NCBI RefSeq assembly: GCF_004295345.1
Contig: NZ_CP036200.1
Location: 3,845,501 to 3,909,500 of the forward strand
Length of the DNA stretch: 64,000 nt
Reading direction: 5' to 3'
Source: Shewanella maritima
GTDB lineage: Bacteria > Pseudomonadota > Gammaproteobacteria > Enterobacterales > Shewanellaceae
Shown: in pieces, positions 1 to 7,736 of the stretch
How the letters are laid out: every line of letters begins with the position of its first letter
Position numbering within the stretch: the first letter of the stretch is position 1
Program-made: the position numbers and the translations under genes
Notes under the pieces: generated by a model
What the model was told of the DNA's origin: nothing
Database searches by the model: none
The model's input: only the letters and a program-made list of their open reading frames with translations

Positions 1-636
1 CATGAACTCGAATCGCGACTTGGACGGGATAGTTTCGATATCTTTTTACGCCGCTATGTTGAGCATTTTGCTTTTACTGCAATTACCACTGAAACCTTTA
101 TGGAATATGCTGAGCAAACATTGCTTATCGACCATGGGGACAAAATTTCTGCCCACGAGCTACATGAATGGGTGTACGGCACAGGTATGCCAGCTTGGTT
201 CAAAGCGCCGACCTCAGACAGTCTGAATAAGGTCGATTTCGCGCTTAGCGAGTTTACATCTGGTATTGATGCTAACAAGTTAGCAATCCAGGATTGGCGA
301 GTCCATCATTGGCAGTACTTTTTAACCCAGTTACCTTTAGTGCTAACAACTGAGCAGCTTGATGATTTAGATACGTGCTTTGCCTTTACACAAAGTAGTA
401 ACAGCGAGATTTTATGTGATTGGTTTAGAGTAGCGATTCGAAATCGTTACCAGAAAGTGATGCAGCGTTTAACAGCTTTCTTAGTCGAAGTCGGCCGGGC
501 TAAGTTTGTTAGACCGTTATACCTTGAGTTACAAATTGCTGGAATGAATTCGCAGGCGTTAGCCATTTACCAGCAAGCTCGAAAAGGCTACCATCCGTCG
601 CTTAGGTTTCAATTAGATAAGTTATTTGAGCAATAG
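1..636 (+). CDS. M1 family aminopeptidase, leukotriene A4 hydrolase type (C-terminal part)
   Basis: The reading frame is open from base 1 to the TAG at 634-636, so the gene begins before the window; about 211 residues are visible. They match the helical C-terminal domain of LTA4-hydrolase-type M1 aminopeptidases: a WVYGTGMPAWF segment, like the WLYAPGLPP segment of those enzymes, and a tail with LYLELQIAGMNSQALAIY followed by YHPSLRFQLDK. Family members are zinc aminopeptidases acting on peptides; the HExxH zinc site lies outside the window, so activity cannot be checked. The downstream gap holds oppositely oriented sRNA genes, so no operon partner is visible. Family assignment is good; substrate unknown. 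Confidence 0.8.
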   Translation, partial: HELESRLGRDSFDIFLRRYVEHFAFTAITTETFMEYAEQTLLIDHGDKISAHELHEWVYGTGMPAWFKAPTSDSLNKVDFALSEFTSGIDANKLAIQDWRVHHWQYFLTQLPLVLTTEQLDDLDTCFAFTQSSNSEILCDWFRVAIRNRYQKVMQRLTAFLVEVGRAKFVRPLYLELQIAGMNSQALAIYQQARKGYHPSLRFQLDKLFEQ

Positions 637-664
637 TTCCAAGATATTCAATTGAAGAGCAGGC

Positions 665-795
665 AAAAAAATTGGCAACCGAATGGGTTGCCAATAAAAA
701 GAATCTTGCAAATTGGAAGGCGGTGATGAGCCGCCAGCCATAAGGGATGATGAAGAAGCGCGTTGGAGTCTGGGGAAACTTGTCAACTTGCTTAC
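665..795 (-). ncRNA. Putative sigma-E-dependent small RNA, MicA-like (copy 1)
   Basis: Seen: a sigma-E-type promoter (GAACTT, 16 nt, TCTGA on the minus strand, 826-800), then about 130 nt ending in a terminator hairpin (672-680 with 686-694) and a 7-T run (671-665). Inside are a CGCGCTTCTTCATCATCCCT stretch (762-743) and a GGCGG/CCGCC stem (735-719). Established knowledge, from memory: enterobacterial MicA is a sigma-E-dependent, Hfq-binding repressor of outer-membrane-protein mRNAs whose 5' part reads ACGCGCAUUUGUUAUCAUCA, then UCCCU; this RNA shares ACGCGC and TCATCATCCCT in the same order. Inference: it represses envelope-protein mRNAs. The start site (about 795) is estimated from the promoter only. 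Confidence 0.72.
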
Positions 796-799
796 TTAT

Positions 800-826
800 T
801 CAGACTAGTGCTTTTCAATAAAGTTC
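800..826 (-). promoter_or_regulatory. Sigma-E-type promoter of sRNA copy 1
   Basis: On the minus strand GAACTT (826-821) is followed after exactly 16 nt by TCTGA (804-800). This matches the RpoE consensus of a GGAACTT -35 box and a TCTGA/TCTAA -10 box at that spacing. The same arrangement recurs before sRNA copy 2. Confidence 0.72.
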
Positions 827-984
827 ATTAGGCTGTGAAAAAAATTAAATATTTTTTCTCTGCTTATATAGGCCGCTTCGAAATTCCCAATATCTCTCTT
901 AAAAGCCCATTAACTACTTTGCTAAATTTAAGTGGTTATTGATGATTGAGTATAACCGGATTTCATTTAAATATGTGCGGCCAT

Positions 985-1085
985 AAAAAAAGGCAACCAA
1001 ATGGTTGCCTATCGATCTACTTGAGATCAAGGGACTGCGCTAGAAGTCCCAGGGAGATGAAGAACAAAGTGATGAACATTGTTAC
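985..1085 (-). ncRNA. Putative sigma-E-dependent small RNA, MicA-like (copy 2)
   Basis: Seen: a sigma-E-type promoter (1116-1090), about 100 nt of transcript, a terminator hairpin AGGCAACC/GGTTGCCT (991-998 with 1003-1010) and a T-run (991-985). It carries TTCTTCATCTCCCT (1064-1051), one base shorter than the equivalent block of copy 1, and a stem GGGACT/AGTCCC (1031-1036 with 1045-1050). That stem sits where copy 1 has GGCGG/CCGCC: same position, different sequence, pairing kept. The conserved block is complementary to a Shine-Dalgarno-ATG-AAG-AA start region, as expected of a seed that blocks ribosome binding. Inference: a paralogue of copy 1 made by tandem duplication. Confidence 0.7.
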
Positions 1086-1089
1086 TTTG

Positions 1090-1116
1090 TTAGAAGGCAT
1101 CTAGGCCAAAAAGTTC
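1090..1116 (-). promoter_or_regulatory. Sigma-E-type promoter of sRNA copy 2
   Basis: Minus-strand GAACTT (1116-1111), 16-nt spacer, TCTAA (1094-1090). The spacing is identical to the promoter at 800-826, and both starts are followed by AAGTAA. Confidence 0.72.
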
Positions 1117-1347
1117 ACTGATTGAGTCAATTTTTCTTAATTTTTTGCAAAATAATTTGGTTTTTTAGCAAATAGCACTAAAAATCAAAAATTTAAGCTG
1201 CCAAATTAGCAGTAATTTTTTTGCGCACCCAGTCGAACTATCTATCAAGGTTACTAGCTTTGAGCCAATAAAAGACGACAAAGCTCCTGTGCCCACAACG
1301 TTAACTCTTCATCGGTATATTGAGTTTAATCGTTATAGCCATTTTCG
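1117..1347. other. A+T-rich spacer with no gene seen
   Basis: Upstream of the sRNA copy 2 promoter and downstream of the peroxidase gene. It is A+T-rich, with no convincing ORF, terminator or conserved structure. Confidence 0.5.
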
Positions 1348-1833
1348 CTACTTTAAAAGCTGACTAATTTGACCTCTTAATGCTTCAGGTTTTGTTGTTG
1401 GAGCAAAGCGTTCAATAACTTGTCCCTGACGATCAACCAGAAACTTGGTGAAGTTCCATTTGATTGATTCACTACCAAGCAAGCCTTTTGCTTGGCTTTT
1501 TAAAAACTTGTATAGCGGGACCGCGTTTTCACCGTTAACTTCGACTTTTGATAGTAGTGGGAAGGTGACACCAAAATTCAACTCGCAAAACTCACTAATC
1601 TCAGCTTCGCTCCCCTGTTCTTGAGCGCCAAATTGGTTACATGGGAAGCCTAATATCATTAAACCTTGCTCGTTAAACTCTTGATATAAGGTCTCCAAAG
1701 CCTTGTATTGCGGAGTAAATCCACACTTACTTGCAGTATTGACGATCAGTAAAACCTTATCTTTAAAGTCGGCTAACTCAAGTTGCTCGCCACGAATGTC
1801 TGTTACTGAAAACTGATAAATTGATTGACTCAT
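1348..1833 (-). CDS. btuE: Glutathione peroxidase family protein (BtuE-like)
   Basis: Thiol peroxidase of the GPx fold that reduces hydroperoxides, probably with thioredoxin or glutathione. With the start chosen here the protein has 161 residues, the usual size. The catalytic block VNTASKCGFTPQY holds Cys37 (cysteine, not selenocysteine); the GFPCNQFG and KWNFTKFLV motifs supply the Gln and Trp/Asn of the active site. A longer frame begins at 1863, but an AGGAGG-like Shine-Dalgarno sits 6 nt before the ATG at 1833, which decides the start. There is no signal peptide, so it is cytoplasmic. It stands alone, upstream of the sRNA genes on the same strand. Confidence 0.9.
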   Translation of the reverse strand: MSQSIYQFSVTDIRGEQLELADFKDKVLLIVNTASKCGFTPQYKALETLYQEFNEQGLMILGFPCNQFGAQEQGSEAEISEFCELNFGVTFPLLSKVEVNGENAVPLYKFLKSQAKGLLGSESIKWNFTKFLVDRQGQVIERFAPTTKPEALRGQISQLLK

Positions 1834-2066
1834 TTTTTGACCTCCGAAAAGTAATAACAGCAATATAGTTGATAATTAAGTTGTGCGCAATTTAATTTTG
1901 CAATGTATGGTTGCGAAGTGAAAGTTGAACTGGTGTGAGTGAATTGTTTCTCTATGGTTGAGGGAGGGATGGCAACTTGTAATAAAGGTTAATTCTGCCC
2001 CATCTAGCAAGACTTTTACCTTTGGATTCATATAATTCAGCCAACAACAACTAAAGGGAGTGTGTT

Positions 2067-2618
2067 ATGACGTTCAATGGTGTAAAAACTGTGATTGTTG
2101 CTGCAACGTTTGTGGCGATGCCTGTCACCATGGTACAAGCAGGTGAGTTTGACTTAGGTTTGAGTGAGCACCGTGTATCAGTTGGTTTGAGTAATAGTCT
2201 GAACCAAAATGCCAACTTAGATTTAGGTTACACCTACCATGAAAACAAAGGTCACCTAGCTGAAGTTGCTGCCCATATGGTTCATCAAAGTGGACCTCAC
2301 CACTTCCAAGTCGGGCCTAAGTACGTTCATATGTGGCACAAACATGCCCCTAACGGTAGCGCTGTTGCCGTGGGTGGGGAATATGGCTTAAGTATTAGTA
2401 AGAACCTTTCGCTACATGGTTCGGCCTACTATGCACCATCGGTGTTGTCGTTTTCTAATGTAGATGGTTATGTCGAGTACGGCGCTAAAGTACAGTTCAA
2501 TTTGAATCCAAATATGGGGCTGTATGCAGGTTACCGATATCAGAAGCTTAAGTTTGACCATGCCAGTAGCCAGAGCTTTGAAGATGGTTTCCACATCGGC
2601 GGCGCTATCAAGTTCTAG
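2067..2618 (+). CDS. YfaZ-type outer membrane beta-barrel protein
   Basis: The product has 183 residues: a signal peptide of about 26 (ending near MVQA|GEF), then alternating amphipathic strands such as LDLGYTYHE, VAVGGEYGLSI, MGLYAGYRYQKL, ending in the aromatic-terminated strand HIGGAIKF typical of barrels. It matches the YfaZ family of small outer membrane proteins, whose role is not established. It is monocistronic with a strong terminator after it. The leader AAAGGGAGTGTGTT before the ATG contains AGGGAG, complementary to CTCCCT in sRNA copy 2; this may be a chance overlap with the Shine-Dalgarno. Family call good, function unknown. Confidence 0.75.
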   Translation: MTFNGVKTVIVAATFVAMPVTMVQAGEFDLGLSEHRVSVGLSNSLNQNANLDLGYTYHENKGHLAEVAAHMVHQSGPHHFQVGPKYVHMWHKHAPNGSAVAVGGEYGLSISKNLSLHGSAYYAPSVLSFSNVDGYVEYGAKVQFNLNPNMGLYAGYRYQKLKFDHASSQSFEDGFHIGGAIKF

Positions 2619-2690
2619 CTCAACCATCTGCTGAGCCTAACCAGCGGCACGTTAGGCTCGAATTGCTGTTCAAATAAGCTATAGGCATTA

Positions 2691-2727
2691 AAGGCAAGAT
2701 ACTAAACGTTATCTTGCCTTTATTTTT
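2691..2727 (+). terminator. Terminator between the YfaZ-type gene and the 54-residue gene
   Basis: Stem AAGGCAAGAT / ATCTTGCCTT (2691-2700 with 2711-2720), 10-nt loop, then a T-rich tail. It sits between two convergent genes and probably works in both directions. Confidence 0.75.
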
Positions 2728-2890
2728 ATGACTGACTCCAATCTTGCTCTAGCAAATAGGTATCATCTTCGCTCAACACACGCTTTTGTTGTCGACGTTT
2801 ATTTTTTAGTTTCTTAGATTTACTGTTGTCATTGAGGTTCTCTCCCCACTCATCTTCATCATAGCGTTTGTGCTTGTCGCGCTTAGCCAT
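2726..2890 (-). CDS. Small, highly charged conserved-looking hypothetical protein (54 aa)
   Basis: A 54-codon frame starting MAKRDKHKRYDEDEWGENL, continuing through a Lys/Arg-rich stretch (SKSKKLKNKRRQQKR) and ending in an acidic tail, ELEQDWSQS-like (YLLEQDWSQS). The alternation of basic and acidic segments, an AGGGAT ribosome-binding site 9 nt before the ATG, and the stop lying exactly at the terminator shared with the convergent YfaZ-type gene support a real gene. No domain was recognised. It could be a small RNA- or ribosome-associated protein, but nothing in the sequence proves that. It is below usual annotation length cut-offs. Confidence 0.65.
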   Translation of the reverse strand: MAKRDKHKRYDEDEWGENLNDNSKSKKLKNKRRQQKRVLSEDDTYLLEQDWSQS

Positions 2891-2983
2891 TGCTTGATCC
2901 CTAAGGTTAGTAGCCTATTTTCTTACTCAAGTATCGCGGGCAAACGTGGCAGGATTATTACAGTGTGTAGTTATCAAAAGAGG

Positions 2984-4120
2984 CTAGGGTGTGTGGATGC
3001 TAATATCGAAAAAGTCTGTTATCTCGTCGATTCTTGCCATGGCATCTTGATAACCAAGGTCGATGAGTGCGCTGGTGTAACTGCTCTCAAACAACAGATA
3101 AGAGACAATACTGGAGTCTGATTGCTTGCTTATGCCAATGAGCTTAAGTAGTGAACGAATTGCAAACGGCATCTCCTCATAATAGCGACTGGCAATTTCA
3201 CTTAAATCCTCACTGGGCTTAAATACCAGCGTTTCGATTTGACGTAAACCGAGTTGCTGGCGCTGCTTTGGTTCAATCAAATCAAGCGTTTTGTTAATTC
3301 GCTCCAAACGCTCTAAATCACTATTTAGGGTGTCGGAGAAAATGGTATCAAGTAGGTGCCCTGCAATGGTGGCCGTACTAGGATGATGCACAAGCTCAGT
3401 GTGACTTTGTTGATGTGGGCTATCCAGGTTAATGACAAAAACCTTATTTGCGCCTAAGTGAATTGGGCTTGATAGTGGTGCAAGTTGATGCACACTACCG
3501 TCGCCAAAGTAATTGCGATTTAAGGCTATGGAGGGAAACACCATAGGAATTGCGCTACTGGCGAGCAGATGCTCAGTGTGTAATCGAGTGCGAATGCCAT
3601 TGCGCCGAGCTCGCTGCCAGTCGCCAATTGACTCATGACCTTGGTAAAAAGTATAAGAATGCGAGTTGTTATAACAGGAGGTATCAACGCTAATCGCATC
3701 AAGCGCGCCGTTAATAATGTTTCTATCGATACGAGCAAAGTCGATAAGTTGATTTAGCAGTTCTCGTAATGGTTGGTTATCGAACAAACTCCCCGCATCC
3801 GTGCTTATTCTATCAAGTTGAATACCCTTTACTGCCATTTTAAGTAAATGTGAGGTTACGCCTGAAATGGAGGACTTATATACCTTACCTGTATGGAAAT
3901 GGCGCCAAACCCAATCGAGTTTCTTTACGCCTAGATGAAAGCATGATGCGTGAGTTGCTAAAGAGGTGGCGTTAATCGCTCCAGCTGAAGTACCGCACAA
4001 AATATTAAACGGGATATGGTGATTGCGCGGATACAGTTGCACCAAGGCTTTGAGCACACCTATTTGATACGCAGCTCGCGCGCCACCACCGCCTAACACC
4101 AATGCCACTGAGTCAGCCAA
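2984..4120 (-). CDS. Patatin-like phospholipase family protein (RssA-like)
   Basis: A 378-residue cytoplasmic lipid acyl hydrolase. The N-terminus carries the oxyanion-hole loop GGGGARAAYQIG (residues 10-21), the nucleophile elbow GTSAG (43-47, Ser45), and a later DGS of the Ser-Asp dyad (YFGDGSVHQLAP, near residue 205). After the patatin domain comes a helical extension of about 130 residues with conserved-looking SDTLNSDLERLERIN. There is no signal peptide or transmembrane segment. An AGGAG box precedes the ATG. It is a single gene with no evident partner. The family is certain; substrate (phospholipid or other acyl ester) is not. Confidence 0.88.
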   Translation of the reverse strand: MADSVALVLGGGGARAAYQIGVLKALVQLYPRNHHIPFNILCGTSAGAINATSLATHASCFHLGVKKLDWVWRHFHTGKVYKSSISGVTSHLLKMAVKGIQLDRISTDAGSLFDNQPLRELLNQLIDFARIDRNIINGALDAISVDTSCYNNSHSYTFYQGHESIGDWQRARRNGIRTRLHTEHLLASSAIPMVFPSIALNRNYFGDGSVHQLAPLSSPIHLGANKVFVINLDSPHQQSHTELVHHPSTATIAGHLLDTIFSDTLNSDLERLERINKTLDLIEPKQRQQLGLRQIETLVFKPSEDLSEIASRYYEEMPFAIRSLLKLIGISKQSDSSIVSYLLFESSYTSALIDLGYQDAMARIDEITDFFDISIHTP

Positions 4121-4606
4121 TACAACTCCTTTAATTAGTTATGCTTTTTTGTTATTTGATTACATTCAGCATAGGACGATTGCCTAGGCTATTTCAATAT
4201 AGAGGTGAAAAATTTTATCGATGATGAAGCTCGAATTATTTCAAGCAATCTGCCTGGTAAATGTGACGCAGTTTCATGAAGTTTTAGGGTGGTTTGAATG
4301 GGGATTTTTCTTTGACAAACAGGTAGTTTATGAGCTATTAAAATAAACAGATTTGTTATTTTTTTGTAGTCGCTTTTTGTTGATTTCACTCGAAATACTT
4401 TGAATCGATATTGCCGCTGAATAACTCGACTTAAGCATAAGCGCAAATCGCTAAATAAATGTTCGTGTGGGCGGCAGGTTTGAAAGGCAATTAAGTGTGT
4501 AGCAGATGTCATTTTAGATACATCACTTATGCCGTTCTGGTAGGAAACCAAGGTTAGTTTTCGTTCATATTACGCAGTAAACCAACCCAAACTTTAAGGA
4601 TACAGT
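4121..4606. other. Intergenic region upstream of the HD-GYP gene
   Basis: 486 bp between divergent genes. A 120-codon minus frame (4189-4551) crosses it but lacks a ribosome-binding site and recognisable domain, so I do not call it a gene. The region presumably carries the promoters of both flanking genes; none is clear by eye. Confidence 0.4.
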
Positions 4607-6154
4607 GTGGCTCTATTTAAAAAGTCGTCAGAAATGCGCTCATCGGGTACGCAAGAAAAACGTACCCAATTAAGCCCATGGAAAGTGGTTATCATTGATG
4701 ATGAGCCTGGTATTCATGAAGTGACTAAATTTGCCCTTAGTAACTTTAAGCTGGATGGCAGAGGGTTAACCTTCTTCTCTTGCTTCAGCGCCGCTGAAGG
4801 GTTTGCACTGATGCGCGATGAGCCCGATATTGCACTTGCCTTTGTTGATGTAGTGATGGAAAGCGACCATGCTGGGCTTGATTTAGTTGAGCAAATCCGT
4901 AGTGAATTAGAAAACCACAGTACACGTATTATTTTACGCACAGGTCAGCCTGGTAGCGCACCAGAAGAGCGCGTTATTCGTGATTTTGACATTAACGACT
5001 ACAAAGCAAAAACTGAACTAACAGCTGCAAAGCTAAAATCCTGCGTTTATACCTCACTGCGCTCTTACCGCGATATTAAAATCATCGAACAAAGCCAAAA
5101 AGGTATGGAGAAGGTAATTTCCGCGTCATCGTCTGTGCTGCGCTCGCAAACCTTATATCATTTTGGCAGTGCCGTGTTAGAGCAAACTCTGCAACTATTG
5201 AGTTTAAATAGCTCTGCACTTTACCTCACTAGTTACCATCAGGATTTATACGAAGATACACAGATGAATCTGCTAGCTGCGACAGGTGATATGGTGAGCT
5301 ATAAAGAGATAGAAAATGTCGAGTCGCTGCCCGGTGATGTGAAAGAGTACATTATCGAAGCGATTGCGCTGAAAAAATCGGTGATCCACGACAACATATA
5401 TGTAGGCTTTTACCAATTCGGCTCAGATGTCACTAGCATTTTATACCTGCAACACGATACCTCTTTAACGCCACTGCAAGTTCGTATTCTTGAGCTATTC
5501 GCTGCCAACGTTAGCATTACATTTGAAAACCTTACCGGTAAAGAGAACGTACAGCAGACGCAAAAAGAGCTGATTCTGATCATAGGTGACGCGATTGAGC
5601 AGCGCAGTAAAGAAACCGGCGCTCACGTAAGACGTGTTGCGATTATGTGTGAAATGCTCGCAGAGTATTTAAATATGAGTGATGAGTTTATTGAGACGAT
5701 TCGTTACGCCGCACCACTGCATGACGTGGGGAAAATCGGTATCCCTGAAAGCATTTTGCATAAGCCAGGTAAGCTTGATGAGCAAGAGTGGGAAATTATG
5801 AAAACCCACGCTGAAAAAGGCTATAACCTGTTGGCAGCGTCAAACCGTATTATCGCCAAAATGGGCGCACGGATTGCTTATACTCACCATGAGCGCTGGG
5901 ATGGTGATGGTTATCCTCGAGGGTTAAGCGGTGAAGACATTCCTCTTGAAGGGCGTATTATGGCTGTGGTTGATGTAGTGGATGCGCTGCTGTCAAAACG
6001 CAGTTATAAACCAGCATGGCCAGCAGAGAAGGTAGAGGCTTATATCCGCGAGCAGTCAGGTAAACAGTTTGACCCTGAACTATGTAAGGCGACACTGGCG
6101 CTTATGTCGAAGTTTGTCGATGTTCAGCGCAAGATGCCTGATGATGGCCATTAA
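4607..6154 (+). CDS. Response regulator with DUF3369 and HD-GYP domain (c-di-GMP phosphodiesterase)
   Basis: 515 residues with three parts: a receiver domain (about 25-150; phospho-acceptor Asp81 in FVDVVME, acidic pocket IDDEPG at 30-35), a DUF3369/GAF-like middle (about 165-315), and an HD-GYP domain (about 325-505) with intact HD (LHDVGKIG) and GYP (DGDGYPRG) signatures. Such enzymes hydrolyse c-di-GMP to GMP in response to phosphorylation. The start is GTG, set by AAGGA six bases upstream; an ATG start would cut into the receiver. The next gene begins 17 bases later and encodes a histidine kinase, its likely partner. Output is probably motility or biofilm control. Confidence 0.92.
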   Translation: MALFKKSSEMRSSGTQEKRTQLSPWKVVIIDDEPGIHEVTKFALSNFKLDGRGLTFFSCFSAAEGFALMRDEPDIALAFVDVVMESDHAGLDLVEQIRSELENHSTRIILRTGQPGSAPEERVIRDFDINDYKAKTELTAAKLKSCVYTSLRSYRDIKIIEQSQKGMEKVISASSSVLRSQTLYHFGSAVLEQTLQLLSLNSSALYLTSYHQDLYEDTQMNLLAATGDMVSYKEIENVESLPGDVKEYIIEAIALKKSVIHDNIYVGFYQFGSDVTSILYLQHDTSLTPLQVRILELFAANVSITFENLTGKENVQQTQKELILIIGDAIEQRSKETGAHVRRVAIMCEMLAEYLNMSDEFIETIRYAAPLHDVGKIGIPESILHKPGKLDEQEWEIMKTHAEKGYNLLAASNRIIAKMGARIAYTHHERWDGDGYPRGLSGEDIPLEGRIMAVVDVVDALLSKRSYKPAWPAEKVEAYIREQSGKQFDPELCKATLALMSKFVDVQRKMPDDGH

Positions 6155-6171
6155 AGCTAGGGTAGCGGTAG

Positions 6172-7542
6172 ATGAACACTGAACTAGAAAGCGTGCTTTT
6201 AGATGTAAGTCAATCCAGTGATATTGATCAAGGAGACTTAACCCAGGCATCTAAGTTGATAGTGCATTCGGTCGTTCAGGGGCTTGGCATTGATCGAGCC
6301 GGAATTTGGCTATTAAGCGATGACAAGCAACAAATCGACAGTATTTTTATACTTGATAAGCAACAGCATCTTGACGATTTATCCTTGCCTCGCAGTGCAT
6401 TTCCAGCATATTTTACCGCATTAGATACCGAACGAGTAATTGCTGCTGAAGATGCGTGTCATCACGTTGCCACCCATGAGTTTACCGATGTTTATCTTAA
6501 GCCTAACGGCATAGTGTCAATGCTTGATTGCCCAATTCGCCACAAAGGCAAGATGATTGGGGTGATCTGCTGCGAGCATAGAGGTCAATTGCTTGACTGG
6601 AGCCGAGAGCAGCAAGCCTTTGTAAGCTCTCTCGCTGATTTATATGGTCGTGCCGTTAATGCTAATGAGGTCAGGCATTATCAATTAGAGCTTGAGCAAA
6701 TTAATACCCGGCTTGAAGATGAAGTTAATAGGCGCACCGAAGAGCTAAACATCACTATAGATAAACTTAAAGCCGCGCAAACCAAGCTGGTGGAAAGTGA
6801 GAAAATGGCGGCTTTAGGTAACTTAGTTGCAGGTGTTGCCCATGAGGTTAATACGCCTTTAGGAATATCTGTGACATCCACAAGTCACTGTATTGATGAG
6901 CTAAATAAGCTAAAAGCTAAGTTTACTGCTGGTGAGTTAGGTGAGGAGGATTTTGAGTACTTTTTGAGTACCATGGAAGATGGCCTGCAGCTCATCAACC
7001 GTAATCTATCTCGCGCTGCAGAATTGGTACATAATTTTAAACGTACAGCTGCCGATCAGTTGCTGCTTGAGCGAGAGCAGTTTGATTTGACTCAATATTT
7101 AGAACAAATTTCTACACCACTTAGACCGCTTACACGTAAGCATAACATCGAGCTTGTTATCGATTTTGAAGATGCTATTCATATCGACTCATACCCTGGC
7201 GCCATAGCGCAAATTTTTACCAACCTGGTGTCGAATTGCTTTCGACACGCTTACCCGGATAGTTTTGAAGGCGATAAGAAAATACAGCTTGGCGCAAAGG
7301 CCATGGATGATAGGGTGATGATGTACTATAAAGACAATGGTGTCGGCTTATCAGCTGAGGTGAAAGAGCGTATCTTTGAGCCATTTTTTACTACAGCGCG
7401 AAATGCGGGCGGAACAGGTTTAGGTATGTCGATAGTTTATAATCTGGTGACGCAAAAGTTAGGTGGTAGCATCGAGATCCTATCCGAGCCAAACCAGGGA
7501 CTTGAAATCGATATTTATATTGATAAAGAGGTTTCTAATTAA
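6172..7542 (+). CDS. GAF-domain sensor histidine kinase
   Basis: 456 residues: N-terminal GAF domain (about 20-165), coiled coil (about 165-205, with EDEVNRRTEELN), then HisKA with the phospho-acceptor His224 in VAGVAHEVNTPLG, and a HATPase domain with N box (FTNLVSNCFRHAY), G1 (DNGVGLS) and G2 (GGTGLGMSI). No transmembrane segment, so it is a soluble sensor of a cytoplasmic signal. It follows the HD-GYP response regulator by 17 bases in the same direction and most likely phosphorylates Asp81 of that protein. The ligand of the GAF domain cannot be told from sequence. Confidence 0.9.
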   Translation: MNTELESVLLDVSQSSDIDQGDLTQASKLIVHSVVQGLGIDRAGIWLLSDDKQQIDSIFILDKQQHLDDLSLPRSAFPAYFTALDTERVIAAEDACHHVATHEFTDVYLKPNGIVSMLDCPIRHKGKMIGVICCEHRGQLLDWSREQQAFVSSLADLYGRAVNANEVRHYQLELEQINTRLEDEVNRRTEELNITIDKLKAAQTKLVESEKMAALGNLVAGVAHEVNTPLGISVTSTSHCIDELNKLKAKFTAGELGEEDFEYFLSTMEDGLQLINRNLSRAAELVHNFKRTAADQLLLEREQFDLTQYLEQISTPLRPLTRKHNIELVIDFEDAIHIDSYPGAIAQIFTNLVSNCFRHAYPDSFEGDKKIQLGAKAMDDRVMMYYKDNGVGLSAEVKERIFEPFFTTARNAGGTGLGMSIVYNLVTQKLGGSIEILSEPNQGLEIDIYIDKEVSN

Positions 7543-7636
7543 GGCTAGCTTTCAACTTATCTCCAAATTCTAGAGCATGAATTAAACTAACCACTATAAA
7601 GGTGGCTTTTTGCAATTACGGAAAATTCTGGCCATT

Positions 7637-7665
7637 AAAAAACGCACCCTAAGGTGCGTTTTTTA
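7637..7665 (+). terminator. Bidirectional terminator between histidine kinase and proS
   Basis: Stem AACGCACC / GGTGCGTT (7641-7648 with 7653-7660) flanked by A-run and T-run, so it can act for both convergent transcripts. Confidence 0.85.
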
Positions 7666-7736
7666 TATCAGCTTTGTCCCCCTAAATTGTGATGCTGATT
7701 GTATTGGTGCTCAGTCAGCTAGGGGCTTAGCAGTCT

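Noticed and set aside
1017..1079. 20-codon frame inside sRNA copy 2, hydrophobic start MFITLFFISLGLLAQS
   Set aside because: The ATG lies only about 6 bases after the predicted start, with no ribosome-binding site, and copy 1 has no matching frame. A dual-function RNA is possible but unsupported.
2633..2659. 9-bp hairpin GAGCCTAAC/GTTAGGCTC after the YfaZ-type gene
   Set aside because: No T-run; the functional terminator is the following hairpin at 2691-2720.
2870..3121. 83-codon plus frame
   Set aside because: Lies over the antisense of the patatin C-terminus and has no ribosome-binding site.
4189..4551. 120-codon minus frame upstream of the HD-GYP gene
   Set aside because: No ribosome-binding site, no recognisable domain, odd composition; lies in the expected promoter region of the plus-strand gene.
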